From an uncultured Bacillota bacterium (GTDB lineage: Bacteria; Bacillota; Clostridia; Oscillospirales; Oscillospiraceae): DNA of 34,498 nt. The stretch lies in contig CANDCW010000021.1 in the NCBI GenBank assembly GCA_947383275.1, positions 1-34,498 on the forward strand, given 5' to 3'. The first letter of the stretch is position 1, and each line of letters starts with the position of its first letter. Positions 24,062 to 31,784 of this stretch are shown one piece after another. The position numbers and the translations under genes were made by a program. The notes under the pieces were generated by a model. That model made no database searches. It saw only the letters and a list, made by a program, of their open reading frames with translations, and was not told where the DNA came from.

Positions 24062-24094
24062 CGGGGCGTCTGCCTTCAAGCGGCAGGCGCCCCG
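24062..24094 (+). repeat. Hairpin between ptsH and ptsI
   Basis: A 13-base stem with one G-T pair (24062-24074 and 24082-24094) and a 7-base loop lies just after the ptsH stop. No clear T run follows, so it may adjust the HPr to enzyme I ratio by partial termination or by protecting the ptsH message. Confidence 0.6.
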
Positions 24095-24124
24095 TTGCAT
24101 TACATCGAACAGGAGGAATATATC

Positions 24125-25780
24125 ATGATCTTAATTCAGGGGAAGGGCGTTTCCAGGGGCGTCGCCAACGGCCCGGTCTACTTCTTCCAGCGCCCCGTCG
24201 CCGCCGTCAGCGACGCCCCCGCCGCCGGCATTGAGGAGGAGAAGCGGCGCATCGCCGCCGCCCAGGAAAAGTCCATCGACCAGCTCAACGCCCTGGCGGA
24301 CAAGGCCCGGGAGGAGGCAGGCAACGAGGCTGCCGTCCTCTTCGAGACTCACGCCATGTTTGTGGAGGACGAGGACTATGTGGAGTGCATGATGAATGCG
24401 CTGGAGAAGAGGGGCTGCACCGCCGAAAAGGCCGTGGAGACAGCCGGCGGGGAGTTTTCCGCCATGCTTGCGGCTATGGACGACGCCTATATGCAGGCCC
24501 GGGCCGCCGACATCAAAGACGTGACCCGCCGCATCCTCAACAACCTGATGGGCGTCACCGAGGGGGGCATTGACTCCGACGTCCCGGTGATTCTGGCGGC
24601 TGACGACCTGGCCCCCTCCGAGACCCTCCAGCTGGACAAATCCAAAATCCTGGGCTTTATCACCCAGGGAGGTTCCGGCAACAGCCACACAGCCATTCTG
24701 GCCCGCACCATGGGCATCCCCGCCATTTGCGGTTTGGGGGAATCCCTGAAGTCCGAGTACGGCGGCCGGGAGACGTATATCGATGGTGAAACCGGCCAGG
24801 TGGCCGTTGAGCCTGATGAAATTACGCTGGCCTCCTTCCAGGCCAAGCAGGCCAAGCAGCGGGAAATGAAAGAGCTCATGGAGACCATGAAGGGGCAGGA
24901 TGATGTCACCTTGGACGGGCGGCATATGATGGTCTACTGCAACATTGGCAATCCCGAGGATGTGGCCGCAGTCCAGTCCAACGACGGCCAGGGCATCGGC
25001 CTGTTCCGCTCCGAGTTTTTGTATCTGGCTTCCAGCGACTACCCCACCGAGGAGGAGCAGTTTCAGGCGTACAAGGAGGTTGCCGCCGCCATGGGGGGCA
25101 AGCGGGTGGTCATCCGCACCCTGGACATCGGCGCGGACAAGCAGGTGGACTACTTTGAGATGCACAAGGAGGAAAACCCTGCCCTGGGCGTTCGGGCGAT
25201 CCGTATCTGCCTCAACCGCCCTGAGGTGTTCCGCACCCAGCTGCGGGCCCTATACCGGGCCTCCGCCTACGGCAAGGTGGCGATCATGTTCCCCATGATT
25301 ACCTCTGTCTGGGAGGTGAAGGAGTGCAAGCGGGCCTGCCAGAAGGTGATGGCTGAGCTGGACGCCGAGGGCGTCCCCTACAACAAGGACACCGAGATCG
25401 GCATTATGATTGAAACGCCCGCTTCCGTCCTGGTGGCCGGGGAGCTGGCCCGGGAGGTGGATTTCTTCTCCGTGGGCACCAACGACCTGACCCAGTACAC
25501 CCTGGCCTGCGACCGCCAGGCCAACGACCTGGGCAAGTTCTTCGATCCCCACCACCCCGCCGTCCTCCGGGCGCTGAAAATGGCCACAGACGCCGCCCAC
25601 AAGGCGGGTATCTGGATCGGGATCTGCGGCGAGCTGGGGGCTGACCTCACCCTGCTGGAGACCTTCCTGGCCATCGGCATCGACGAGCTGTCTGTTTCCC
25701 CCACCTCGGTTCTGCCCCTCCGGGCCGAGATCCGCAAATCTATTGCCAAGACCTGCACCCTGGAAAAGCTGGAGTGCTGA
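24125..25780 (+). CDS. ptsI: PTS enzyme I (phosphoenolpyruvate-protein phosphotransferase)
   Basis: A 551-residue enzyme I that takes phosphate from phosphoenolpyruvate and gives it to HPr, the first step of the PTS. The phospho-histidine is His188 in GGSGNSHTAILARTMGIPA. The PEP-binding TIM barrel contains GIGLFRSEFLY, IRTLDIGADK and NPALGVRAIR, then VGTNDLTQYTLACDR and the active-site cysteine in GICGELGAD. The length is slightly below the usual ~570 residues but no domain is missing. The start ATG at 24125 has an AGGAGG site 7-8 bases upstream; an upstream in-frame ATG at 24095 lacks one. It is co-oriented with ptsH and ends at the shared hairpin at 25811-25835. Confidence 0.97.
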   Translation: MILIQGKGVSRGVANGPVYFFQRPVAAVSDAPAAGIEEEKRRIAAAQEKSIDQLNALADKAREEAGNEAAVLFETHAMFVEDEDYVECMMNALEKRGCTAEKAVETAGGEFSAMLAAMDDAYMQARAADIKDVTRRILNNLMGVTEGGIDSDVPVILAADDLAPSETLQLDKSKILGFITQGGSGNSHTAILARTMGIPAICGLGESLKSEYGGRETYIDGETGQVAVEPDEITLASFQAKQAKQREMKELMETMKGQDDVTLDGRHMMVYCNIGNPEDVAAVQSNDGQGIGLFRSEFLYLASSDYPTEEEQFQAYKEVAAAMGGKRVVIRTLDIGADKQVDYFEMHKEENPALGVRAIRICLNRPEVFRTQLRALYRASAYGKVAIMFPMITSVWEVKECKRACQKVMAELDAEGVPYNKDTEIGIMIETPASVLVAGELAREVDFFSVGTNDLTQYTLACDRQANDLGKFFDPHHPAVLRALKMATDAAHKAGIWIGICGELGADLTLLETFLAIGIDELSVSPTSVLPLRAEIRKSIAKTCTLEKLEC

Positions 25781-25810
25781 AACCGGCCGTTTCCACGGCC
25801 CAAAGCAAGA

Positions 25811-25835
25811 CCGCCTGGAGCATTGCTCCAGGCGG
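25811..25835. terminator. Bidirectional terminator between ptsI and the ABC permease gene
   Basis: An 11-base perfect inverted repeat (25811-25821 and 25825-25835) with a 3-base loop sits between two convergent stop codons. Followed by TAGTTTTA on the plus strand, it can serve ptsI, and from the other side the ABC operon. Confidence 0.72.
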
Positions 25836-25840
25836 TAGTT

Positions 25841-26611
25841 TTACTCCAAATTCAGTTTGTGTTCCAAAATCCAACACACCGCGGCCAGAAAGGCCAGGGC
25901 GGGGATGAGCATGGCGGCAATGGCGGTGAGCATGGAACTGTAGGCGCTGGTGGAGGCCGTGTCCACCAGGGACTGGATGAGCTTGCGGGAAAACACCCAG
26001 TTATAGATGTTGACAATCAGGATGTACAGCCCAATAAAAGCGGCTGTGCCAGCCAACTTCCGGTGGCGGGAGAATAGGTGGCCGACAGACAGCGCGAGGT
26101 AGATCACGGCGATGAGCTGGATAATAAAGGAGAGGATCACCAGGCAGAACTCCGCAGCCAGGACCAGCGCGTCGGGGTGCTTCAGAATGCCCCGGAATAT
26201 GTCCGGCCAGAAGGGGAACAGAAACAGTTCGGTCAGATTCAGGGGGAGGGTCAGAACGGGTGAGAGAATGGCCACCACCCCGCAGCCCATCCAGGTGACC
26301 ACCCCGCAAATGAGCTTGGAGGCCACCAGCTGCCAGGGGCGGACGGGCAGCGTGTGCATGAGATAGCCCTCGTTCCCCAGCAGCCCTTTGGAAAAACGGC
26401 TGACGACAAATATGACCGCAATGACAAGCATAGCCGCGATAACGGCTATAAAGGCGAGCATAAACACCTCGGAATTGGTAAACAGGTTGTTGTCCAGGTC
26501 CCGGAACATGGTGAACCGGTTTACCAGCGCCAAAGCCAGCGCCGCCCCCCAAACCAGGGAGAATTGCTTCCACATGGCCCGAAGGTCGTATTTCAGCAGC
26601 TTGAGCAGCAT
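25841..26611 (-). CDS. ABC transporter permease (ABC-2 type)
   Basis: A 256-residue membrane protein with about six hydrophobic helices (for example FMLAFIAVIAAMLVIAVIFVV and FCLVILSFIIQLIAVIYLAL), consistent with an ABC-2-type permease subunit. The start MLLKLLKYDLRAMWKQ is characteristic of clostridial permeases paired with YtrB-like ATPases. The ATG at 26611 overlaps the ATPase stop codon by one base (TAATG), indicating translational coupling; the frame extends further upstream only as an out-of-phase shadow of the ATPase gene. It is the last gene of the GntR-ABC operon. Its substrate is unknown. Related Ytr-type systems respond to cell-wall stress, but that need not hold here. Confidence 0.87.
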   Translation of the reverse strand: MLLKLLKYDLRAMWKQFSLVWGAALALALVNRFTMFRDLDNNLFTNSEVFMLAFIAVIAAMLVIAVIFVVSRFSKGLLGNEGYLMHTLPVRPWQLVASKLICGVVTWMGCGVVAILSPVLTLPLNLTELFLFPFWPDIFRGILKHPDALVLAAEFCLVILSFIIQLIAVIYLALSVGHLFSRHRKLAGTAAFIGLYILIVNIYNWVFSRKLIQSLVDTASTSAYSSMLTAIAAMLIPALAFLAAVCWILEHKLNLE

Positions 26612-27336
26612 TAGAACTCCCCTCCTTCCATGGGCGCGGCCTGGAAAATTTCCCGGAATAGGGCGTCCACGCTCCTGCCCTCTTTTTCCCGGATATTGTC
26701 CACTGTCTCGTGGAGCATGATCTTTCCCTCTTTCAGAAAAATGGCCTCGTCCAGCACCTTTTCCACATCGGAGATCAGGTGGGTGGAGATCAGGACGGTG
26801 CCCTCCTCGTTGTAGTTGGTTAGAATGGTGCGCAGGATGAAGTCCCGGGCTGCGGGGTCCACCCCGGCAATGGGCTCGTCCAGCAGGTACAGCTTGGCCG
26901 AACGGGCCATTACCAGCACCAGCTGAACCTTCTCTTTGGTGCCCTTGGACATGGATTTCAGCCGGTCGCGGGGTTCCACGCCCAGGCTGCGGCACATGGC
27001 CAAGGCCTTTTCGTACTCAAAGTCGCGATAAAAGTCCCGGAACAGGTCGAACAGGTCGGTGGCCTTCATCCAATCGGCAAAGTACATCCGGTCGGGTAGG
27101 TAGCTTACCACCGACTTGGTATAGGGCCCAATTTCCGAGCCGTCCACGGCCAGGGCGCCGGTGGTGGGCCGGAGCAGGCCGCACAGCAGCTTGATGAGAG
27201 TGGTCTTGCCGCTGCCGTTGGGCCCCAGCAGGCCCACGATGCGCCCCGGGCCGATTTCCAGATCCACCCCCCGCAGGGCGGGGCGCAGGCCGTAGGACTT
27301 ATACAGCCCCCGGCACTCGATGAGATAGTCGCTCAC
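26611..27336 (-). CDS. ABC transporter ATP-binding protein (YtrB-like)
   Basis: A 241-residue ABC ATPase. Walker A is GPNGSGKTT (around residue 38), the signature is SMSKGTKEKVQL in place of LSGGQ, Walker B is LYLLDEP with the catalytic Glu, and the switch histidine lies in LISTHLISD. The KGTKEK signature is typical of exporters of the YtrB/CcmA-like group. It overlaps the GntR gene by ATGA (27333-27336) upstream and the permease by TAATG downstream, so the three make one tightly coupled operon. It probably powers the adjacent permease, with two of each subunit or a second permease encoded elsewhere. Confidence 0.93.
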   Translation of the reverse strand: MSDYLIECRGLYKSYGLRPALRGVDLEIGPGRIVGLLGPNGSGKTTLIKLLCGLLRPTTGALAVDGSEIGPYTKSVVSYLPDRMYFADWMKATDLFDLFRDFYRDFEYEKALAMCRSLGVEPRDRLKSMSKGTKEKVQLVLVMARSAKLYLLDEPIAGVDPAARDFILRTILTNYNEEGTVLISTHLISDVEKVLDEAIFLKEGKIMLHETVDNIREKEGRSVDALFREIFQAAPMEGGEF

Positions 27337-27692
27337 TGAAATTCCTCCTTTAACAGCGCCAGCGCCTGTTCCCGGGTATATCCCAGGGCGGCCATGGCCT
27401 CAAAATACTGTTGGATGACCGCCCGGGCCTCCTGAATCCGGACCGCCTCCAGGGCAGCGGCGTCCCGGGTGACCAGCCGTCCGGCGGTGCGGTCAGCCTT
27501 GGCCAGGCCGTCCTGCTCCAGCTGGGCCAGCGCCCGCTGCATGGTGTTGGGGTTGACCCCCGCCTCCGCCGCCAGCTCCCGCACCGGGGGCAGGCGGCTC
27601 CCCGGGGGGTAGATTCCGGCAATGATCCGCCGGGTCAGCAGCTGGGCCAGCTGGGGCCAGATGGGCCGCCCGTCATCCAGCTTCCAGTCCAT
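27333..27692 (-). CDS. GntR-family regulator (YtrA subfamily)
   Basis: A 119-residue regulator with an N-terminal winged helix-turn-helix of the GntR type: PIWPQLAQLLTRRIIAGIYPPGSRLPPVRELA, then GVNPNTMQRALAQLEQDGLAK. After this only ~45 helical residues remain (RIQEARAVIQQYFEAM), which fits the short YtrA subgroup that lacks a large ligand domain. It is the first gene of an operon with an ABC ATPase and a permease, the usual YtrA context, and a perfect inverted repeat lies directly upstream of its own ribosome binding site (AAGGAG). Autorepression of the operon is therefore likely. The inducing signal is unknown. Confidence 0.93.
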   Translation of the reverse strand: MDWKLDDGRPIWPQLAQLLTRRIIAGIYPPGSRLPPVRELAAEAGVNPNTMQRALAQLEQDGLAKADRTAGRLVTRDAAALEAVRIQEARAVIQQYFEAMAALGYTREQALALLKEEFQ

Positions 27693-27707
27693 AGGGGCTC
27701 ACTCCTT

Positions 27708-27741
27708 GTATTATTGTACTATACACATAATACAATAATAC
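27708..27741. promoter_or_regulatory. Operator of the GntR-ABC operon
   Basis: GTATTATTGTA and TACAATAATAC form a perfect 11-base inverted repeat with a 12-base spacer, 15-50 bases before the gntR-type start codon. The AT-rich spacer and arms probably also contain the promoter. Position and symmetry fit autoregulation by the YtrA-like protein. Confidence 0.75.
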
Positions 27742-27802
27742 ATGTGAAGCCGGATGTCAAGGCTTTAGGGAGATAAATATCAGAAAGATTTTGGGGTATG
27801 TA

Positions 27803-27830
27803 TTGCCATACCGAAAAATTGTGCTATTAT
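27803..27830 (+). promoter_or_regulatory. Promoter of the SLH-glycosidase gene
   Basis: A -35 box TTGCCA (27803-27808), a 16-base spacer and a -10 box TATTAT (27825-27830), with a TGc extension. The gene's ATG lies about 50 bases downstream. Confidence 0.6.
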
Positions 27831-27882
27831 TAAGAGACAGCGTATGTCCAGCTCGCTGGAAAATGAAAGGAGAAAGCTGAGG

Positions 27883-29775
27883 ATGAAGAAAAAGGCAGTA
27901 TCCCTCGCTCTGGCCCTGGCTGTGTGCCTGGGGCTGACCGTCCCCGCCCTGGCCGACCAGAGCACCACCACCGGTAAAACCGCTTACAAGGACCTAGACC
28001 CCCGCACGGAGATCTACGCGGTCACCAAGGCGGCGGGCTCCGACTACCGCTATTTCGGCGCCAAGAACGAGCCTAACGGCGGCGTGCTCTACGGCCGCAC
28101 CGCCCAGGGCGGCACCCTGCCCGACGGCCGCTACGGCCTGGCCAACCAGAGCCAGATGGCCGGGGAGTCTATCGTCTCCTTCTACTATAGCCTGACCGAC
28201 GGCTATTCGCTGGAGTATTGGTCCTATATCTTTGGTCCCGCCCTTCAGGAGGGGAACCGGGCCTTTTTGGTCTATCTCAACTTTGACAACGAAGCCGCCG
28301 ACTGCCCCCAGGTTTCCAACGGCGCCTACGATGCCAAGCTCAATGAGACTTTCAGCTATCTGAATACCTTGAGCTGCCCGGTGTTTGTCCGCATCGGCGG
28401 CGAGATGAACGTGTGGACCCCCGTGCCCAGCGCGTCCGACTACATCACCGCCTACCGCCACATCGCCGACATTGCCCATGCCCGCGCCCCCCGCGCAGCG
28501 CTGGTCTTCTCCCCCAACTACAGCGGCGCTTACAAGCAGGATATGGATGTGTTCTATCCCGGCGACGCCTACGTGGATTGGATTGGCACCTCCTTGTACT
28601 ATGACCGCTGGAGCCGCACCGGCGACACCGTCCGGGACGAGTTCTACGGCGTGGGCGCCTACGGCGACGCCCTGCTCAACATCCAGCAGACGGTGAACCT
28701 GTCCCGCCTGCACAATAAGCCCGTCATCGCCACGGAGGGCGGCTCCTGCAACAAGTTCAACAACAACGACAACACCCCCTGGGCTGCCGACCGCATGGCG
28801 CGGGCCTACGCTTTCCTGCCTATGGTCTACCCCGAGGTCAAGGCCATTGTCAGCTCTGACTACGGCGAGAGCTGGAGCGGCATCGACTACACCTTCTCCA
28901 CCAACCCCACCGTAACCGCCGCCTACCGCCAGGCCGTCTCCACCAACCCCACCTACGTCCACAGCTACCGGGATACCGGGTCCTTCTACACCAAGCTGTC
29001 CGCCTACACCGGAAAGTGGGAGGGCGCCATGAGCCTGGCCGCCTACAGCTGGGCCTCTGACAAGCTCACCGCCACCTGGTCGGTGGACGGCCAGACCCTC
29101 GCCACCGCCAGCGACTACCCCTATGCTTTCAGCCTGGACACCAGCGCCCTGACCGCCGGTGAGCACACCGTGGCCGTCACCTTCAGCAACGGCGCCACCA
29201 AGAGCTATAAGTTCCAGACCACCGCTCCCGCCATTCAGGCCAGCAACGGCGCCCAAGTGGACGGCTGGGCCAAGGATCAGGTGAACGAGGCCCTGTCCCA
29301 CGCCCTGGTGCCCAATTCCCTGGGCAATGACTACCGGGTCAACATCACCCGGGCCCAGTTCGCCGCCACTGCCGTGCGGCTGTACGAGGCCATGAGCGGT
29401 GCTTACGCCCCTGCGGCCAAAGAGAATCCCTTTACCGACACCAAGGACGCCGCCGTCCTCCAGGCCGCGGAGCTGGGCTTTGTCAGCGGTATGGGCGAGG
29501 GAATCTTCGCCCCCGACGCCCTGGTGACCCGTGAGCAGGCCGCCTCCATGCTGTCCCGGGTGTACACCAAGCTGGGCGGCGAGATCCCCTCCGTGGGCGC
29601 TACCTCCTTCACCGACGACAGCGCCATCGGCGGCTGGGCTAAGGACGCCGTGGCCTTTATGTCCGGCAAGGGCATCGTCAGCGGCGTGGGTGACAACAGC
29701 TTTAACCCCGGCGGCAATGCCACCATCGAGCAGGCCCTGTCCATCTCTCTGCGGATGTACAACAGCCTGAAGTAA
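27883..29775 (+). CDS. Secreted GH26-like glycosidase with three SLH repeats
   Basis: A 630-residue exported surface protein. Residues 1-24 are a Sec signal peptide (MKKK, a hydrophobic run, cleavage after PALA). Residues ~45-350 form a TIM-barrel glycosidase resembling family GH26 (beta-mannanase/related endoglycanases): FVRIGGEMN (Glu174 as candidate acid) and KPVIATEGGSC (Glu285 as candidate nucleophile) have the expected positions, and YVDWIGTSLYYD also fits. An immunoglobulin-like domain follows (~385-448, WSVDGQTLATASDY). Residues ~458-630 carry three S-layer homology repeats, the later two with FTD...A and FxPxxxxTREQAA-type patterns, so the enzyme is likely non-covalently held on secondary cell-wall polymer. 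The start at 27883 has AAAGGAG upstream; a longer frame to 27844 would bury the signal peptide. The substrate, perhaps mannan or a wall glycan, is not known. Confidence 0.85.
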   Translation: MKKKAVSLALALAVCLGLTVPALADQSTTTGKTAYKDLDPRTEIYAVTKAAGSDYRYFGAKNEPNGGVLYGRTAQGGTLPDGRYGLANQSQMAGESIVSFYYSLTDGYSLEYWSYIFGPALQEGNRAFLVYLNFDNEAADCPQVSNGAYDAKLNETFSYLNTLSCPVFVRIGGEMNVWTPVPSASDYITAYRHIADIAHARAPRAALVFSPNYSGAYKQDMDVFYPGDAYVDWIGTSLYYDRWSRTGDTVRDEFYGVGAYGDALLNIQQTVNLSRLHNKPVIATEGGSCNKFNNNDNTPWAADRMARAYAFLPMVYPEVKAIVSSDYGESWSGIDYTFSTNPTVTAAYRQAVSTNPTYVHSYRDTGSFYTKLSAYTGKWEGAMSLAAYSWASDKLTATWSVDGQTLATASDYPYAFSLDTSALTAGEHTVAVTFSNGATKSYKFQTTAPAIQASNGAQVDGWAKDQVNEALSHALVPNSLGNDYRVNITRAQFAATAVRLYEAMSGAYAPAAKENPFTDTKDAAVLQAAELGFVSGMGEGIFAPDALVTREQAASMLSRVYTKLGGEIPSVGATSFTDDSAIGGWAKDAVAFMSGKGIVSGVGDNSFNPGGNATIEQALSISLRMYNSLK

Positions 29776-29788
29776 TTACGTAAACGTA

Positions 29789-29816
29789 AGGGCCGCCCTG
29801 CCGGGCGGCCCTTTTT
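29789..29816 (+). terminator. Intrinsic terminator of the SLH-glycosidase gene
   Basis: A perfect 10-base stem (29789-29798 and 29803-29812) with the tetraloop TGCC, followed by a T run to 29816. It lies 14 bases after the stop codon. Confidence 0.9.
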
Positions 29817-29818
29817 GC

Positions 29819-29847
29819 TTTATAGACGCGCTTTTTTGTGATATAAT
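29819..29847 (+). promoter_or_regulatory. Promoter of the 44-residue gene
   Basis: A perfect -10 box TATAAT (29842-29847) with a TGa extension, and a weak -35 box TTTATA (29819-29824) 17 bases upstream. It starts right after the preceding terminator and points at the small gene at 29871. Confidence 0.6.
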
Positions 29848-29870
29848 GCACCCAAAAGGAGGTGCGGACA

Positions 29871-30005
29871 ATGGATATGCAGGAAAACGCCAGACTAATC
29901 CTTGGGCTGCGCTCCGCCGGATGGAGTGAAAAGAAGAGCAACGATTTTATCATCTTCATCGAGTCCGGGGACGAACAGTACCGGCCCGGCGCCGAGAACG
30001 AATAA
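29871..30005 (+). CDS. Small protein of unknown function (44 residues)
   Basis: A short open frame beginning MDMQENARLILGLRSAGWS and ending in an acidic, Glu-rich tail (GDEQYRPGAENE). It is convincing as a gene because it has an extended -10 promoter, a strong AAAGGAGG ribosome binding site 8 bases before its ATG, and an intrinsic terminator 4 bases after its stop. The first ~20 residues could form an amphipathic helix (ENARLILGLRSAGW). The next stretch is a short hydrophobic strand (NDFIIFIES). It has no signal peptide and no membrane helix, so it is probably a cytoplasmic small protein. I do not recognise the family. Confidence 0.75.
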   Translation: MDMQENARLILGLRSAGWSEKKSNDFIIFIESGDEQYRPGAENE

Positions 30006-30008
30006 GCG

Positions 30009-30036
30009 GGCCGGGGATATGCTCCCCGGCCTTTTT
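30009..30036. terminator. Terminator shared by the small gene and the anti-sigma gene
   Basis: A 9-base perfect stem (30009-30017 and 30023-30031) with a 5-base loop and five T residues (30032-30036). It lies between convergent genes and can also end the minus-strand anti-sigma transcript, though no T run is seen on that side. Confidence 0.85.
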
Positions 30037-30046
30037 GCGTCCAGAT

Positions 30047-31162
30047 TCAGCTGAGCGGGAACTCGAAGCTCCCCATACGGATGGCGGTAACGTCGCTGAT
30101 GCCGGTGAGGAGATAAAAGCGGACGGTGGTGCTGACACAGTACGTCTCGCCCGTTTGCCAGCTGCCAATGCTGCTGCCGCCGCCGGTGCGGCCCATGAGG
30201 CTGACCTTCTTCTCCTGGCCGCTTCTGGTAACCAGGCGGGTGTCCGCTACCATATCGTCATAGTCGGGGTAGCCCATGCCTTCGGCCTCCAGGGCCAGAG
30301 AGAAGGGGGACAAGGTGGCGGTGATCTTTACTTCGCCCTCTTCGAAGGCGCCGCTGAGGGCCTGGGGGCCGTTGTAGGCGGGCTGGAAGGTGATGATAGC
30401 CGGGTGGTCGGTAACGGCTGTTTTAGTGCCGTCCGCGCGCTTGACGCAGGGGGGCGTCACCAGAATGGTGAGGGGCTGCTGGTTCAGATCCCAGCCGGTG
30501 TCGAAGTCCTGGCTGTACAGCCAGGCCACTGTGTTGGTGTCCGGATCGTAGCCCTGGCTGCTGCCGCTGCCGCTACCCTGGCCGGTGCCGCCCTGGCTAT
30601 GGAATCTGATATCGTAGGGGGCCAAAACGCAGTCCTCCCGGCGGAAGTAGTCCGTAACGGAACGAAAATCGCTCCAGTCGCACTGTGCCCACGCCTCCCC
30701 CTCCAGGGCCTTCAGGTCCGCCCAGGCGTAATCCCCGGTGGCATAGTAGTGAATCTCGGGAAAGGTCAGGAATTCGTCCTCCGCCAGGGAGAAGCCGTCA
30801 GGCAGCTTGTATTCCATGATATAGTGGATATTCTTGTCGCTGCACAGAGCCTGGGTGACGGTGAGGGACACATCATCGCACACCGAGGTGACGTTCACCT
30901 CCTGGAATGCCGCCCCGCCCAGGGCGGTCATAGCCGCCTGGGGCCCGAAGCGGCGGATAAACAGGGGGTCCCAAAGGGAGGCGGCCCCGGTGGTGAGCAC
31001 CAGCGCCGCAGCCAGCAGGACGGCAGCGGTCCTTTTCCGAAAACCCTTGGGCCTGAAGGGCCTGGTCCGTCCCGGCCGGGCTGCGAGGACTGATTGCTCC
31101 ATACGCGCCCGCAGGTCTTGTGGAGGGGCGCAGTGCTCCATCGCGTCATGATAAGGGTTCAT
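30047..31162 (-). CDS. Putative membrane anti-sigma factor (DUF4179-like)
   Basis: A 371-residue protein with a short cytoplasmic N-terminus (~43 residues, containing Arg/Lys-rich KGFRKRT), one transmembrane helix (~44-63, AAVLLAAALVLTTGAASLW) and a ~300-residue extracellular part. A Gly/Ser-rich linker (GTGQGSGSGSSQG) sits near the middle of the outer domain. This topology, and its position directly after an ECF sigma gene with an ATGA overlap (31159-31162), are typical of anti-sigma regulators that hold the sigma factor at the membrane until an outside signal arrives. The extracellular region resembles the poorly known DUF4179-type proteins of clostridia. The frame extends to 31423, but that part overlaps the sigma gene. 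The anti-sigma role is inferred from context. Confidence 0.78.
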   Translation of the reverse strand: MNPYHDAMEHCAPPQDLRARMEQSVLAARPGRTRPFRPKGFRKRTAAVLLAAALVLTTGAASLWDPLFIRRFGPQAAMTALGGAAFQEVNVTSVCDDVSLTVTQALCSDKNIHYIMEYKLPDGFSLAEDEFLTFPEIHYYATGDYAWADLKALEGEAWAQCDWSDFRSVTDYFRREDCVLAPYDIRFHSQGGTGQGSGSGSSQGYDPDTNTVAWLYSQDFDTGWDLNQQPLTILVTPPCVKRADGTKTAVTDHPAIITFQPAYNGPQALSGAFEEGEVKITATLSPFSLALEAEGMGYPDYDDMVADTRLVTRSGQEKKVSLMGRTGGGSSIGSWQTGETYCVSTTVRFYLLTGISDVTAIRMGSFEFPLS

Positions 31163-31626
31163 TCTTCCACCCACTCTTTCCGCAGGGCTTCTCGACCCCG
31201 CTTTAGTCTCATTTTTACCGTAGGCGCCGTCACGCCCAGCAGCCGCGCGATCTCCTGGACGGAGTACCCCTCGTAGTAGTAGAGGTGCAGGGCGGTGCGC
31301 TGCTTCTCCGGCAGGCCGGCTGCCTGCTCCAACAGGGACAGCTCCGCTGGGGGCAGCGGGACGTTGACCGCAGCCTCCAGCGGCAGTTCCGACCGCCTGT
31401 GCCGCCGCCACTCGTCCCGGCATAGGTTCAGGGCCACCTGAAACAGCCAGTTCCGCTCGTGCTCCGGAGACTTGAATTTGGGCGCCTGGTAAAGCCGCTT
31501 GATGAGAACGTCCTGCAGTACGTCCTCCGCGTCCGCCGGGTTTTTCATTTGCAGCAGGCAGAAACGGTACAGCCGGGGGCCGTAGGCTTCCCAGACCTGT
31601 TCAAACAGCTCGTCGTTCTGCGTCAT
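31159..31626 (-). CDS. ECF-type RNA polymerase sigma factor
   Basis: A 155-residue extracytoplasmic-function sigma factor. Region 2 covers residues ~5-75, with LYRFCLLQMKNPADAEDVLQDV as the core-binding and -10 recognition part. Region 4 covers ~100-150, with LPEKQRTALHLYYYEGYSVQEIARLLG as the helix-turn-helix for the -35 box, followed by TVKMRLKRGREALR. There is no region 1 or 3, as usual in this group. The ATG at 31626 has AAGGAGGT upstream; a GTG at 31635 overlaps that site and is unlikely. It is co-transcribed with the membrane protein downstream. Its target promoters are not visible in the window. Confidence 0.94.
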   Translation of the reverse strand: MTQNDELFEQVWEAYGPRLYRFCLLQMKNPADAEDVLQDVLIKRLYQAPKFKSPEHERNWLFQVALNLCRDEWRRHRRSELPLEAAVNVPLPPAELSLLEQAAGLPEKQRTALHLYYYEGYSVQEIARLLGVTAPTVKMRLKRGREALRKEWVEE

Positions 31627-31696
31627 GGGGGGCACCTCCTTGTCTCTCTGTTAGTATTACGGCTGAGCGGGGTGAAAGGTAACGGAGCATATCCAT

Positions 31697-31771
31697 TTCC
31701 TTAAAGGAATTTTAATTTGTTTTCCCAGGAAATTGTGCTATACTATACCAGATCAAAATTTCCATGGGAAA
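31697..31771. repeat. Three TTCC-GGAA palindromes between the sigma and glf genes
   Basis: Short inverted repeats lie at 31697-31709 (TTCC-N5-GGAA), 31721-31732 (TTTCC-N2-GGAAA) and 31759-31771 (TTTCC-N3-GGAAA). The middle one lies inside the glf promoter spacer and the last one just after the predicted start. They may be operator sites for the divergent pair. The different spacers weaken the case. Confidence 0.4.
31717..31744 (+). promoter_or_regulatory. Promoter of the glf-glycosyltransferase operon
   Basis: A -35 box TTGTTT (31717-31722), a 16-base spacer and a -10 box TATACT (31739-31744), preceded by TGc as an extended -10. Confidence 0.62.
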
Positions 31772-31784
31772 GGATGGACATAGC

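Noticed and set aside
27994..29301. A 435-residue open frame on the minus strand
   Set aside because: It is antisense to the SLH glycosidase and consists almost only of Gly, Val, Ala and Leu.
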